Origin: Desulfuromonas sp964536375
GTDB taxonomy: Bacteria; Desulfobacterota; Desulfuromonadia; Desulfuromonadales; Desulfuromonadaceae
Direction of reading: 5' to 3'
NCBI GenBank assembly: GCA_964536375.1
Contig: CAZHXF010000007.1
Coordinates: 1 to 64,000 of the forward strand
Length of the DNA stretch: 64,000 nt
The translations under genes and the position numbers were made by a program. Shown piece after piece: positions 42,601 through 51,974 of the stretch (positions are counted from its first letter, which is position 1; every line of letters begins with the position of its first letter). The notes under the pieces are model-generated. The model saw nothing but the letters and a program-made list of their open reading frames with translations. It had not been told where the DNA came from and ran no database searches.

Positions 42601-43863
42601 ATGTCTACGTTGCCAATATTACTAAAAAATCCACAAATTTTATTAATTGGTGGAGGTAAAGTTGCCTGCCATAAAGCTCAAATGCTCACTGATAATAACA
42701 TCAGCTTTTGTGCGTGCGCCCGTGAATTTGGTCCTGATTTTATTGCGCTCAATATAGATATCATTGTCGATGAGGTCTCAACTGAGTTTTTGCGGCACTT
42801 CAATATAATTATTGATGCTACAGGTTGTGATGAAGTTGGGGCTATGTTACGCGAACAAAAAAAACAACGCTTTCTGCTGGTGAATAGAGTTGATACACCC
42901 GCAGAATGTGATTTTTATTTTTCTTCTTTACTAAATTATGGTCCTTTAAAAATTGCAATTTCCACCGATGGTGCCAGTCCTACAATAGGTCAGGTTGTCC
43001 GCGATAAAATCAGGAGTGTGCTGCCAGCGGATATGGAAAATCTGGTGGAACAAACGGCAAAGTCGCGTGCTCAAGGGGTTATTGATAGTGATAAAACTCG
43101 TCAACAGACACAATTGAAATTGGCGCAGGTTTATCTTATTGGTTGTGGTCCCGGGGATGTCAATCTTCTTACTCTGCAGGCTTATCAACGGATACACCAG
43201 TTGGACGTTGTTCTTTATGATCATCTGATATCTGATGAAATTATGGCTATTGTGCCGGAGAACGTTAAACGAATATATGTTGGCAAACAAAAGGGTAGTC
43301 ATAGCTATAAACAGGATGAAATAAATAATCTGTTGTTTGATTATGCTCAACAGGGGCTACGAGTCGGGCGTTTAAAGAGTGGCGATCCGTTTATTTTTGG
43401 TCGCGGTGCTGAGGAGGTAACATATCTTGCTTCTCGAGGTGTTCGGGTACATGTTTTGTCTGGGTTGAGTTCTGCCCTGTCGGGGCCAACATTAGCTGGT
43501 ATTCCCCTGACCGCACGTGGTTATGCTACCAATCTGTCTATTGTCAGTGCCCATTTTGCCGGGAATAGCTTTAACAGCGATTGGTTGCCCTTGTTGCATT
43601 TTCCTCAGCATACTGTAGTAGTATTGATGGGCTTGAGTTTTGCCGAACAGATTGCTCAAACTGCACTCGCCGCTGATGTCCCCGCAACAATGCCAGTGGC
43701 AATTATTTCTAATGCCTCACGTTCTAACCAGCGGATTATCATATCTACTCTCGGTTGCCTGGCAGTAGATGCTAGCGCTGCAGCCAAACCGGCCTTGCTG
43801 GTGTTTGGTGCGGTGGTTGGGTTGCAATATTTAGCTGGGGATAATTATGCAAATATGGGTTGA
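42601..43863 (+). CDS. cysG: Siroheme synthase (precorrin-2 dehydrogenase/ferrochelatase fused to uroporphyrinogen-III methyltransferase)
   Basis: A 420-residue fusion. The N-terminal part (ILLIGGGKVACHKAQML, AISTDGASPTIGQVVRDKIR) is the CysG dehydrogenase/chelatase module. From about residue 178, VYLIGCGPGDVNLLTLQAYQ, VVLYDHL, GKQKGSHSYKQDEIN, RLKSGDPFIFGRGAEE and LSGLSSALSGPTLAGIPLTA form the SAM-dependent SUMT module. It makes siroheme from uroporphyrinogen III. Slightly shorter than E. coli CysG. ATG at 42601 has GAGGA upstream. Overlaps the next gene by 17 nt. Confidence 0.9.
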   Translation: MSTLPILLKNPQILLIGGGKVACHKAQMLTDNNISFCACAREFGPDFIALNIDIIVDEVSTEFLRHFNIIIDATGCDEVGAMLREQKKQRFLLVNRVDTPAECDFYFSSLLNYGPLKIAISTDGASPTIGQVVRDKIRSVLPADMENLVEQTAKSRAQGVIDSDKTRQQTQLKLAQVYLIGCGPGDVNLLTLQAYQRIHQLDVVLYDHLISDEIMAIVPENVKRIYVGKQKGSHSYKQDEINNLLFDYAQQGLRVGRLKSGDPFIFGRGAEEVTYLASRGVRVHVLSGLSSALSGPTLAGIPLTARGYATNLSIVSAHFAGNSFNSDWLPLLHFPQHTVVVLMGLSFAEQIAQTALAADVPATMPVAIISNASRSNQRIIISTLGCLAVDASAAAKPALLVFGAVVGLQYLAGDNYANMG

Positions 43864-44305
43864 TGCCGATGCTTGTCCGCGGGTGATAAAAGATATTTTA
43901 TTTCGTGCTGCACGACGCCGGCAAGTGTTGCTAACTCTGGTGGCAAATCAACCGTTGCGTTATCCTAGCTGTGAATATCTAAATTCAATAGTAGTAGGTT
44001 CTGGTTTTGATGTTGCTGATGATAAGATTGTTGAACTGAGCTGTGCAGGTGATCTGGTGATTACTGCGGATATACCGTTGGCTGCCGCTGTGGTAAACAA
44101 GGGCGGCTCGGCTATTAATCCTCGCGGTCAACTCTATACTGTTGATAATATGCAGGAAATTCTTACTATGCGTAATATGTTGGATGAGATGCGTGGTGCG
44201 GGGATGGACTTGGGTGGTCCGGCACCATTTAGCAGTGCGGATAAACAGGCTTTTGCCAATCAGTTAGATAAATTTCTCGCTTGTGTTGCTGGCGCTGCCA
44301 GGTGA
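43847..44305 (+). CDS. YaiI/YqxD family protein (DUF188)
   Basis: A 152-residue DUF188 protein with the family opening IWVDADACPRVIKDILFRAA and the later GDLVITADIPLAAAVVNKGG. The acidic residues and fold resemble PIN-like nucleases, but no function is established. It starts 17 nt inside the end of the siroheme synthase gene, so the two are translationally linked. Confidence 0.88.
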   Translation: MQIWVDADACPRVIKDILFRAARRRQVLLTLVANQPLRYPSCEYLNSIVVGSGFDVADDKIVELSCAGDLVITADIPLAAAVVNKGGSAINPRGQLYTVDNMQEILTMRNMLDEMRGAGMDLGGPAPFSSADKQAFANQLDKFLACVAGAAR

Positions 44306-44324
44306 TTTAACCGCTGGAGGAGAA

Positions 44325-45164
44325 ATGACTAGATTACGTAGTGTGATGTTATGGAGTATGCTGATTTGTTTCCTTACTGGTTGCAGTGTGGCAAATTTCG
44401 GTGATAATTTCAGTCGAACGTTGTTAAATCAAAATGATCCAGAATTGGTGCAAGCCGGTGCTCCAGCTTATCTGTTGTTGGTCGATAGTCTTATTGCTGG
44501 TGATCCTGACGATGCAGATTGGTTGCAAACCGGTGCCAAGCTCTATACGCTGTACAGTGCGGTACTTGTTGCAGACCATGTACGCGCGCAGAAGCTGTCA
44601 ACGCGGGCCTTTGATTATGGTAAAAGAGCGTTGTGTGCTGAGAACTCTGATGGTTGTGGGCTGGTTGAACAACCATATGCTGCGTTTAAGAATAGCTTAG
44701 AAGATTTCGATGCTGACGAGGTTGCGGCTTTATATGCTTTCACCACCAGTTGGTTAGTTTGGGCACAGATGCATAGCGATGATTGGAATGCGGTTGCTGC
44801 AGTGCCAAAATTAGAACTGACTTTGCAACGTATTATCAATCTTGATGAAAGTTACGATAATGGGCGTGCCTGGTTATATTTAGGGATGTTATATAGTTTG
44901 CGCCCCCCTTCGCTGGGTGGTAAGCCAGATCAAGCTCGCCAATGTTTCGAACGGGCTCTGCTGCTGACTCAGGGGCTGGACTTGAGTGTTAAAGTAGCTT
45001 ACGCTCGCTACTATGCGCGGTTGATATATGATCGTGAATTGCACGATCGCTTACTATATGAAGTACGCAATGCCGAACCACAGGTAGAAGGTTTGACCCT
45101 GATGAATACCTTGGCACAAGCTGAAGCCGAACAGTTGCTCAAGAGTGGTGTCGACTATTTCTAG
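44325..45164 (+). CDS. tatT: TRAP transporter-associated lipoprotein TatT
   Basis: A 279-residue lipoprotein with the lipobox LTGC in MLICFLTGCSVANF and an all-helical TPR-like body (repeated helices with LYTLYSAVL, RAWLYLGMLYSLRP, ARYYARLIYDRELHD). TatT proteins trimerise and bind the DctP solute receptor; the best-studied case is in Treponema pallidum. ATG at 44325 has GGAGGAG 5 nt upstream. First of a four-gene TRAP operon. Confidence 0.88.
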   Translation: MTRLRSVMLWSMLICFLTGCSVANFGDNFSRTLLNQNDPELVQAGAPAYLLLVDSLIAGDPDDADWLQTGAKLYTLYSAVLVADHVRAQKLSTRAFDYGKRALCAENSDGCGLVEQPYAAFKNSLEDFDADEVAALYAFTTSWLVWAQMHSDDWNAVAAVPKLELTLQRIINLDESYDNGRAWLYLGMLYSLRPPSLGGKPDQARQCFERALLLTQGLDLSVKVAYARYYARLIYDRELHDRLLYEVRNAEPQVEGLTLMNTLAQAEAEQLLKSGVDYF

Positions 45165-45184
45165 CTCAAGTTGTTAGGTGAATA

Positions 45185-46216
45185 ATGAATGGAGTGCTGA
45201 TCATGTTCAGAACCCTGAGTTGTCTATTGTTAGCCGGACTGTTATTTCTCCCGTTTAATGCCAGCGCAATGATTTTCAAAATAGCCACTGTTGCCCCAGA
45301 AGGTTCCGCTTGGATGCAGCAAATGCGCGCCGGAGCCATCAAAATTAACGAGTCAACTGCAGGACGTGTTCAGTTGAAATTTTATGGTGGCGGCGTGATG
45401 GGCAACGAAAAGAGCGTGTTGCGCAAAATTCGTATGGGTCAATTACAGGGCGGGGCGTTTACTGGTGGTGGTTTAGGCATGATTGCCCCCGATGTCTTGC
45501 TCTATGGTTTGCCGTTGCTTACTAGCTCTGAGCAGGAGATGAATTATGTTCGCCAACAGATGGATGGGGCGCTAACTGAATCCTTGAATAAGGCTGGTTT
45601 CGTCAGTTTTGGTTTTGCCTCCGGTGGCTTTGCTAATTTAATGAGCCAAAACCCTATAAGTTGCATTGAGGACTTGAAGGGTGAAAAAATATGGGTTCCA
45701 GAGGGTGATAGAATTAGCTATGCGGTAATGGAAGCTTTGGGTTTAGCGCCGGTAACTCTCCCTTTGTCTGATGTACTGACTGGTCTGCAAACCGGTCTTG
45801 TCGAAGTAATCGGTACCTCTCCTCTGGGTGCCTTAGCCTTTCAGTGGCACACTCGGGTCAATTATATTACGCCGATGCCTTTAGTGTATATTTATGGTGC
45901 GTTAGTAGTGAATAAACGGAGCTTTGAGCATATTTCAGCCCAAGATCAAGCCGTAATGCAGGACGTGCTGGGTAGTATGTATGAAAACTTTGATCGCCAA
46001 AATGTGCTGGATAATCAAGCGGCATTACAGGCGTTGTTACACCAGGGATTGCAACTGGTACAGGCGAAAGAGGGTGAATATTCACGCTGGAATTTCGTTG
46101 CCAGTACCACAATTCAAGAGATGGTAACACAGGGTTTGGTTTCGCATTGCCTATATGCACGAATCAACAAACTGTTAACTGCCTATCGCAACGACCAACA
46201 TCGGCTTCAGGAGTAA
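45185..46216 (+). CDS. dctP: TRAP transporter solute-binding protein DctP
   Basis: A 343-residue periplasmic receptor with a signal peptide (about residues 7-28, ending NASA). FKIATVAPEGSAWMQQMRAG, FYGGGVMGNEKSVLRKIRMG and LSDVLTGLQTGLVEVIGTSP are DctP-family features. The usual carboxylate-binding Arg region is not certain here; LKGEKIWVPEGDRISYAVME occupies that place. The ATG at 45185 or 45203 could start it. Ligand unknown. Confidence 0.9.
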   Translation: MNGVLIMFRTLSCLLLAGLLFLPFNASAMIFKIATVAPEGSAWMQQMRAGAIKINESTAGRVQLKFYGGGVMGNEKSVLRKIRMGQLQGGAFTGGGLGMIAPDVLLYGLPLLTSSEQEMNYVRQQMDGALTESLNKAGFVSFGFASGGFANLMSQNPISCIEDLKGEKIWVPEGDRISYAVMEALGLAPVTLPLSDVLTGLQTGLVEVIGTSPLGALAFQWHTRVNYITPMPLVYIYGALVVNKRSFEHISAQDQAVMQDVLGSMYENFDRQNVLDNQAALQALLHQGLQLVQAKEGEYSRWNFVASTTIQEMVTQGLVSHCLYARINKLLTAYRNDQHRLQE

Positions 46217-46220
46217 GCTG

Positions 46221-46730
46221 GTGAGACTGCGGTGGTTAATAATCACTCTGGGGCGCTGGTTTAGCCGTGCCGAAGACTTTTTACTGGCACTGGTATTAGG
46301 TGTGATGGTTGTGCTAGCGGTGACCCAGATAATTCAGCGTAATATCTGGGGTAGCGGTTTCGTCTGGACCGATGAATTGCTGCGTATTTTGGTGTTGTGG
46401 TTGACCATGCTCGGTTCCATGATCGCCAGCCGAGTGGATAACCATATCCGAATGGATCTTTTGTTGAAACTGATTCCGTCACCGTGGCAACAACGCTTAC
46501 GGAGAATGGTCCATGGTTTTACCTCTTTAGCTTGTGGTCTTTTGGCGGTAATTTCTGCCAGATTTGTTGCGATGGAAGCTGAATTCGGCAGTTTATTGTT
46601 GGGTGATTATCCTTCCTGGTGGTTTCAGATTATTCTTCCAGCTGGTTTTTTTCTTATCTCTTGGCGCTATATGCTTTTGGTTTTTTGGCCGTCTCCTGAT
46701 GATGTTGACGTTGTTCAAGGGATAAACTAA
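46221..46730 (+). CDS. dctQ: TRAP transporter small permease DctQ
   Basis: A 169-residue four-helix membrane protein. VTQIIQRNIWGSGFVWTDEL LRILVLWLTMLGS and the later SWRYMLL ending are DctQ hallmarks. Start is a GTG at 46221 after CAGGAG. 4 nt after dctP and 2 nt before dctM. Confidence 0.9.
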   Translation: MRLRWLIITLGRWFSRAEDFLLALVLGVMVVLAVTQIIQRNIWGSGFVWTDELLRILVLWLTMLGSMIASRVDNHIRMDLLLKLIPSPWQQRLRRMVHGFTSLACGLLAVISARFVAMEAEFGSLLLGDYPSWWFQIILPAGFFLISWRYMLLVFWPSPDDVDVVQGIN

Positions 46731-46732
46731 TC

Positions 46733-48007
46733 ATGGTGATTATTGCGGTTGTTTTGACAGTGCTTGCTTTAATGGGCATGCCATTATTTGTTGTAATTGC
46801 CATTGGTGCGATGTGGGGTTTTTCTCAGTCAGGGGTTGATCTGGCTGTTGTTGCCATTGAGATTTTTCGCATTGCCGAGATGCCAATGCTGTTGGCTATC
46901 CCATTGTTTACCTTTGCCGGTTATATCCTGAGTGAAAGTAAAGCGCCTAGCCGTTTGGTTAACTTGGCCCAAACCATGTTTGGTTGGATTCCTGGTGGCT
47001 TAGGTGTGGTTGCGCTTACCGTGTGCGCTTTTTTTACCGCTTTTACCGGAGCCTCCGGGGTTACCATTGTTGCCTTAGGGGCTTTGTTGTATCCGGCGCT
47101 GCGCCAAGGTGGCTACTCGGAAAATTTTTCACTGGGGTTAGTGACAACTTCAGGTAGTTTGGGGTTGTTGTTTGCTCCATCACTGCCTTTGATACTCTAT
47201 GGCGTCGTTGTGCAGCAACTCAATGTCGGACCAGCCGTGTCTATTGATCAGCTGTTTTTGGCAGGGATCTTCCCCGGGCTGCTGATGCTGGTTGCTCTGG
47301 TGGGGTGGAATTGCTGGATTAATCGTCGTCAGCGCCAGCCGTTGACGGAATTCTCTTGGCGCAAAGTAGCTCTTGCCCTGCGTGAATCGATGTGGGAATT
47401 GCCGCTACCTGTAGTTGTTCTCGGTGGTATTTACAGCGGTTCTTTCGCTGTTTCAGAGGCTGCGGCAGTAACTGCCTGCTATGTGGTTGTGGTCGAGGTG
47501 TTTATCCTGAGAGAAATCTCCCTGCGCAAGTTGCCCGGTGTTATGCATCGATCCATGGTGCTGGTGGGGGGGATACTGATAATTCTCGGAGTGTCCATGG
47601 CTTCTACTAATGCCATGATAGACAGCGGCATGCCAGAGCGTTTGTTCCGCCTGGTGCAGAGCACCGTAAGTGATCGACTCACCTTTTTGTTGTTGCTCAA
47701 TTTGTTTCTGTTATTGTTGGGTGCTATTCTAGATATTTTTTCTGCTCTAGTACTAGTGGTGCCGCTAATTTTACCTGTTGCCGTTGGCTACGGTATCCAT
47801 CCAGTTCATCTGGGTATTATCTTTTTGGCCAACATGCAGATCGGCTATCTTACCCCCCCAGTTGGTATGAACCTGTTTATTGCTAGCTATCGTTTTAAAC
47901 GTCCCATAACTCAACTGTATCGGGCAACTTTGCCGTTTTTGTTTATTCTGTTGCTGTGTGTTGCGATTATCACCTATGTTCCAATACTGTCAATGGGACT
48001 GCTGTAA
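46733..48007 (+). CDS. dctM: TRAP transporter large permease DctM
   Basis: A 424-residue membrane protein with about 11-12 helices. PMLLAIPLFTFAGYILSESK, TAFTGASGVTIVALGALLYP and the C-terminal IFLANMQIGYLTPPVGMNLF are the DctM signatures. It uses a sodium gradient to import the DctP-bound substrate. Last gene of the TRAP operon; no obvious terminator before the convergent permease gene 12 nt on. Confidence 0.93.
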   Translation: MVIIAVVLTVLALMGMPLFVVIAIGAMWGFSQSGVDLAVVAIEIFRIAEMPMLLAIPLFTFAGYILSESKAPSRLVNLAQTMFGWIPGGLGVVALTVCAFFTAFTGASGVTIVALGALLYPALRQGGYSENFSLGLVTTSGSLGLLFAPSLPLILYGVVVQQLNVGPAVSIDQLFLAGIFPGLLMLVALVGWNCWINRRQRQPLTEFSWRKVALALRESMWELPLPVVVLGGIYSGSFAVSEAAAVTACYVVVVEVFILREISLRKLPGVMHRSMVLVGGILIILGVSMASTNAMIDSGMPERLFRLVQSTVSDRLTFLLLLNLFLLLLGAILDIFSALVLVVPLILPVAVGYGIHPVHLGIIFLANMQIGYLTPPVGMNLFIASYRFKRPITQLYRATLPFLFILLLCVAIITYVPILSMGLL

Positions 48008-48019
48008 CAGGAGTTTTCC

Positions 48020-49077
48020 TCAAGGCAACATTGGTAGTATATAGAGCAAGATGGTTAATGTTGCGGCACTGAGTAAGGTTGTGACCACAATGGTTGAGGC
48101 TACCAGGTCTGGGCGAGTGTCAAACCTTAATGCATATAGCAGTGGGAGTACCGCCGATGGGGTGCTGGTTTGTAGGATTAAGACATCGCGATATAACCCT
48201 TCTATGTTAAGTATGCGACAGGTTAGCCAAGCAATTGCTGGTGCTATTATCAAGCGCAACAGGCTGGCAACACTCATGAGTNNNNNNNNNNNNNNNNNNN
48301 NNNNNNNNNNNNNNNNNNNNNNNNNNNNNNNNNNNNNNNNNNNNNNNNNNNNNNNNNNNNNNNNNNNNNNNNNNNNNNNNNCCAAGCAATTGCTGGTGCT
48401 ATTATCAAGCGCAACAGGCTGGCAACACTCATGAGTTTCAGGGATAGGTGCCATTGAGTGCGGGAAATTTGCATGCCGAGTACCACTAGCATCAGCGGCA
48501 CGGCAACCTGACCGATTAAATCTAGGGGACGGGTGAGAAACAGAGGTAATTCAATGTTAGCTGTATTAAGTAGCAAGGCGATGAGTACCGAGTGTAAAAT
48601 TGGTATTTTCAGGCAATTATTTATAGCGGTAGACAGCTTTGCCTGTTTCCCTTGGGCTATGACTATGGCGATGGTAGCTAACGGCAGGCTAAACATGACA
48701 AATACCAGCACGGCAACAGGAAAACCTTGTTCCCCAAAGGCAAAATAACTCAGAGGTAAGCCGAAATTCCCCACGTTCATCATTACGGTTGTCAGAGTCA
48801 GTGCTGGTCGGCTGTCTTCGTGTATAGCTAGGATGCGCGCACAAATGGTCGCCAGGAGCAACATTACGCTGGTATAAATAAGCATGAAGGTCAATACGTC
48901 CAGCGCATGATCACTATTAATCGGGTGCTTTAACAAGGCGCTCAGTACCAGTGCCGGGGCGAACAGGTAGAGAGAGCTGGTGGTAAACGGGGTTAATTCA
49001 AGATGAAAATAACGCTCCAGCGCCCACCCACAGCCAATGACAATAAAGACAGGGGCGATAATATTAAGAAACAACAT
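48020..49077 (-). CDS. AEC-family permease, interrupted by an assembly gap
   Basis: A transporter of the auxin efflux carrier family with about ten membrane segments: FLNIIAPVFIVIGCGWALER at the N-terminus, VMMNVGNFGLPLSYFAFGEQ G, VAVPLMLVVLGMQISRTQ and a C-terminal TSTPSAVLPLLYALRF. The gene reads into 100 N on both sides of the same 18-residue segment SVASLLRLIIAPAIAW. Removing the N run and one 55-bp copy leaves 903 bp, an unbroken 300-residue frame. It is therefore almost certainly one intact gene. Substrate unknown; convergent with dctM. Confidence 0.85.
48227..48281. repeat. 55-bp contig-end overlap, left copy
   Basis: These 55 bp are identical to 48382-48436 on the other side of the N run. 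This is the pattern of two contigs overlapping by an assembly k-mer and scaffolded without merging. Confidence 0.92.
48282..48381. other. Assembly gap (100 N)
   Basis: Exactly 100 unknown bases, the conventional scaffold spacer rather than a measured distance. The flanking identical 55-mers imply that the true distance is negative and no sequence is missing. Confidence 0.97.
48382..48436. repeat. 55-bp contig-end overlap, right copy
   Basis: Second copy of the 55-bp sequence at 48227-48281. Collapsing the two restores the permease reading frame. Confidence 0.92.
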
Positions 49078-49273
49078 AGATACTCGTTTCGCGAGCTAAA
49101 GTTTAATAAGTAACAGTCGTAATTTATACTGACTATTATTGCTACCCTGCCATGCTTATTTTCGTTGACAGCGGGGAGAATTTATTGATTTAATCACAGT
49201 TTGTTGTTAAATGCAGTATGCAGTTTACCGTTGGATGTTTCTGTTTATCCATTTTAAGAGGAAAGAACTCATC

Positions 49274-50578
49274 ATGAATCCATTAGCTCAAGAATTGAAT
49301 GAAATGTTGGCGGCGGGTAATCCGCACGTACTTGAGATGTTATCCGAGCTGGGCAAAAATTTATTTTTTCCCAAAGGTATTCTGACTCAATCAGCTGAGG
49401 CTAAAGAGAAAGCCCATCGTTTTAATGCTACCATTGGTATTGCTACCGAAAATGGTGGTCCAATGTTTTTGCAATGTATTCAGGATAAATTGACCGCTTT
49501 TGATCCCAAGGATATCTTTACTTATGCACCCCCAGCTGGCAAACCAGAGTTGCGTGCCGTGTGGCGCAAAAAAATGCTGGCAGAAAACCCCAGCATGCAG
49601 GATAAGCACTTTAGTAATCCCATCGTAACCAATGCTTTGACCCATGGTCTGTCAATTGTTGCAGATATGTTTATCAATGCTGGTGATCAGATGGTGATGC
49701 CCGATATGATGTGGGGCAACTATAATCTTACCTTCACTACTCGCTGTGGTGCTGTAGTTAAAAAATTCCCTACTTTTACTGTTGATGGTGGCTTTAACGT
49801 ACCAGCTTTTAAAGTTGCACTGCAAAATGTTGCGGCAGAAAAAGGGAAGGTAATGGTTCTGCTCAACTTTCCGAACAACCCTAGTGGTTACACACCTACT
49901 GTAGCTGAGGGTGACGGCATTGTCGCTGCTATAAAAGAAGTAGCTGAAGATGGCTGCAACGTTGTAGTCGTTACTGATGATGCCTATTTCGGTTTGTTTT
50001 ATGAAGATTCATTGAAGGAGTCTTTATATGGCAAACTAGCTAATCTGCATCCACGTATTTTGGCGATTAAATTGGATGGTGCGACCAAGGAAGAGTTTGC
50101 CTGGGGTTTCCGTACCGGATTTATAACTTTTGCTGATGGTAATAAAGATGCAAATCCTTCAGTGTTAACCGCTTTAGAGAAAAAGACCATGGGAATCATC
50201 CGTGCTACAATTTCAAATTGTCCACATCCTGGTCAGACTTTTGTTCTTGATGCCCTCACCTCAGATCAATATCCGGCACAAAAAGAGCAAAAATTCAATA
50301 TTATGAAGGGCCGGGCACTGAAGGTTAAACAAGTTTTGGCGAATAGCAAATATGCCTCTTCCTGGGAATATTATCCGTTTAACTCCGGTTATTTCATGTG
50401 TTTGAAATTGAAGAAAGTTGGTGCCGAGGAACTGCGCCTGCATCTGTTAGATAAATATGGCGTTGGTGCTATTTCAATAGGTAAAACAGATTTGCGCGTG
50501 GCTTTTTCTTGTATTGCCGAAGAGGATATTCAAGAGTTGTTTGAATTAATTTATCAGGCGGTGCAGGATTTAAGCTAA
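49274..50578 (+). CDS. Class I/II PLP-dependent aminotransferase
   Basis: A 434-residue fold-type I aminotransferase. YAPPAGKPELRAVWRKKM, LLNFPNNPSGYTP (substrate carboxylate and PLP contacts), TDDAYFGLFY and K272 in GATKEEFAWGFRTGFITFA (PLP Schiff-base Lys followed by the Arg-containing motif) are visible. The ATG at 49274 follows GAGGAAAG and is chosen over a longer frame from 49211. Substrate is not predictable from the sequence alone; FAWGFRTG and overall form suggest an alanine/aromatic-type enzyme. Divergent from the AEC permease. Confidence 0.85.
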   Translation: MNPLAQELNEMLAAGNPHVLEMLSELGKNLFFPKGILTQSAEAKEKAHRFNATIGIATENGGPMFLQCIQDKLTAFDPKDIFTYAPPAGKPELRAVWRKKMLAENPSMQDKHFSNPIVTNALTHGLSIVADMFINAGDQMVMPDMMWGNYNLTFTTRCGAVVKKFPTFTVDGGFNVPAFKVALQNVAAEKGKVMVLLNFPNNPSGYTPTVAEGDGIVAAIKEVAEDGCNVVVVTDDAYFGLFYEDSLKESLYGKLANLHPRILAIKLDGATKEEFAWGFRTGFITFADGNKDANPSVLTALEKKTMGIIRATISNCPHPGQTFVLDALTSDQYPAQKEQKFNIMKGRALKVKQVLANSKYASSWEYYPFNSGYFMCLKLKKVGAEELRLHLLDKYGVGAISIGKTDLRVAFSCIAEEDIQELFELIYQAVQDLS

Positions 50579-50606
50579 AGCTAAAAGTTGTTTTTAAAGG
50601 ATAAAG

Positions 50607-50635
50607 AACCCGTCGGTTTACGGCGGGTTTTTTTG
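50607..50635 (+). terminator. Intrinsic terminator after the aminotransferase
   Basis: AACCCGTCG (50607-50615) pairs with CGGCGGGTT (50621-50629) with one wobble, 5-nt loop, then TTTTTT. Confidence 0.88.
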
Positions 50636-50664
50636 TGACTAAGCCTATGGGATCTGAGATTGGA

Positions 50665-50859
50665 ATGAAGTTTTGTCTATGCGTGTTAGGTGTGGTTCTG
50701 GTTGTGGAGGGAATCCCTTGGTTCATGTCACCCCAGACGGTTAAACGCATGTTGCTCCAGATGCTGCCAATGCCTGAAAAGGTCCTGAGAATCATGGGAA
50801 CTTTGCTAATGTTGACTGGCTTAGCGACGGTTTATTTCGCGGTAAATTACAAATTTTAG
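50665..50859 (+). CDS. DUF2065 (YjeT-like) small membrane protein
   Basis: A 64-residue protein with two membrane helices: MKFCLCVLGVVLVVEGIPWF then PMPEKVLRIMGTLLMLTGLA. The (V/E)GI.W..SP.TVKRML..L...P...LR..G pattern is that of DUF2065/YjeT, of unknown function. The ATG at 50665 matches family N-termini; the longer frame from 50635 overlaps the terminator tail. 17 nt before queA. Confidence 0.8.
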   Translation: MKFCLCVLGVVLVVEGIPWFMSPQTVKRMLLQMLPMPEKVLRIMGTLLMLTGLATVYFAVNYKF

Positions 50860-50876
50860 GTGCTGTTGTTGTGACC

Positions 50877-51974
50877 ATGTATGTAAATGAGTTTGACTAT
50901 GAATTACCGGAAAGTCTGATTGCCCAGTATCCGGCCGAGAAACGCGATGGTTCGCGCCTGATGGTTGTTGATCCTCAGCAGCACACTGTTGTTGCAGAAC
51001 AATTCAGGAATATTGCTGAATATTTTGTCGCTGGTGATGTGCTTGTTGTTAACAATACTCGCGTTATTCCGGCTCGGTTATTGGGGCATAAGGACAGTGG
51101 CGGTAAAATAGAAGTATTTTTGGTGCGTAAACTCGATCAGGATGGTGAGTGCTGGTTGTGTTTGACTAAAGCATCAAAAGGGCCGCGTATCGGGACAAAA
51201 ATATTGCTCGATGAAGGGTTGACCGCGACAGTAGTTGCCAGCGCTGCAGGTGGTTACCGCGAAGTTAAATTTGATTACGCTGGCGATTTTTTATCCCTGG
51301 TCGATAAAATCGGGAAGATGCCATTGCCGCCATATATTAATCGCGCGCCACAGGTCGATGATCAGCAGCGCTATCAGACCACTTTTGCCAGCCAGCCGGG
51401 AGCGGTAGCCGCGCCAACAGCCGGGTTGCATTTTACCCCAGAGATTTTGCAACTTTTGCGGGATAAGGGGGTGGTTGTCTGCGAGTTGACCCTCCATGTC
51501 GGGTTGGGTACTTTTCAGCCTATCAGGGTGGAGAAGGTTGTCGATCACCAGATGCATGCCGAATATTACTGTATTCCAGAGCACACGGCTCAGGCTGTCA
51601 ATGTTGCCAAGCGAGAAGGGCGGCGGGTTATTGCTCTAGGTACGACAGCGGCGCGTACGCTGGAATATGCTACCACTAATCTAGACGATAATGATGCCCA
51701 TGGTGCTTTCGTTGTGCTGGCTGGCTGCGGGATGACCGATATTTTTATTTACCCCGGCTATGATTTTAAAATTGTCGATGCCTTAGTAACTAACTTTCAT
51801 CTGCCTCAATCGACATTATTGATGTTGGTAAGTGCATTGGCTGGCAAAGATTTTATGCTGAGCGCCTATCGCCAGGCAGTCGCTGAGAGTTATAGATTTT
51901 TCAGCTATGGTGACTGTATGTTTATCTGTAATCGTGCCCATACCTCAGTAATGGCAGGTGAGGATAGTTTATGA
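50877..51974 (+). CDS. queA: S-adenosylmethionine:tRNA ribosyltransferase-isomerase
   Basis: A 365-residue enzyme adding the cyclopentene ring in queuosine synthesis. FDYELPESLIAQYPAEKRDG SRLM, VVNNTRVIPARLLG, PPYI, GAVAAPTAGLHFT and TLHVGLGTFQPI are signatures. ATG at 50877 fits the family N-terminus (GTG at 50871 possible). Overlaps tgt by ATGA. Confidence 0.94.
   Translation: MYVNEFDYELPESLIAQYPAEKRDGSRLMVVDPQQHTVVAEQFRNIAEYFVAGDVLVVNNTRVIPARLLGHKDSGGKIEVFLVRKLDQDGECWLCLTKASKGPRIGTKILLDEGLTATVVASAAGGYREVKFDYAGDFLSLVDKIGKMPLPPYINRAPQVDDQQRYQTTFASQPGAVAAPTAGLHFTPEILQLLRDKGVVVCELTLHVGLGTFQPIRVEKVVDHQMHAEYYCIPEHTAQAVNVAKREGRRVIALGTTAARTLEYATTNLDDNDAHGAFVVLAGCGMTDIFIYPGYDFKIVDALVTNFHLPQSTLLMLVSALAGKDFMLSAYRQAVAESYRFFSYGDCMFICNRAHTSVMAGEDSL

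Noticed and set aside
48282..48381. Possible insertion or duplication inside the AEC permease
   Set aside because: The identical 55-bp flanks, the round 100-N length and frame restoration on collapse all point to a scaffolding artefact.
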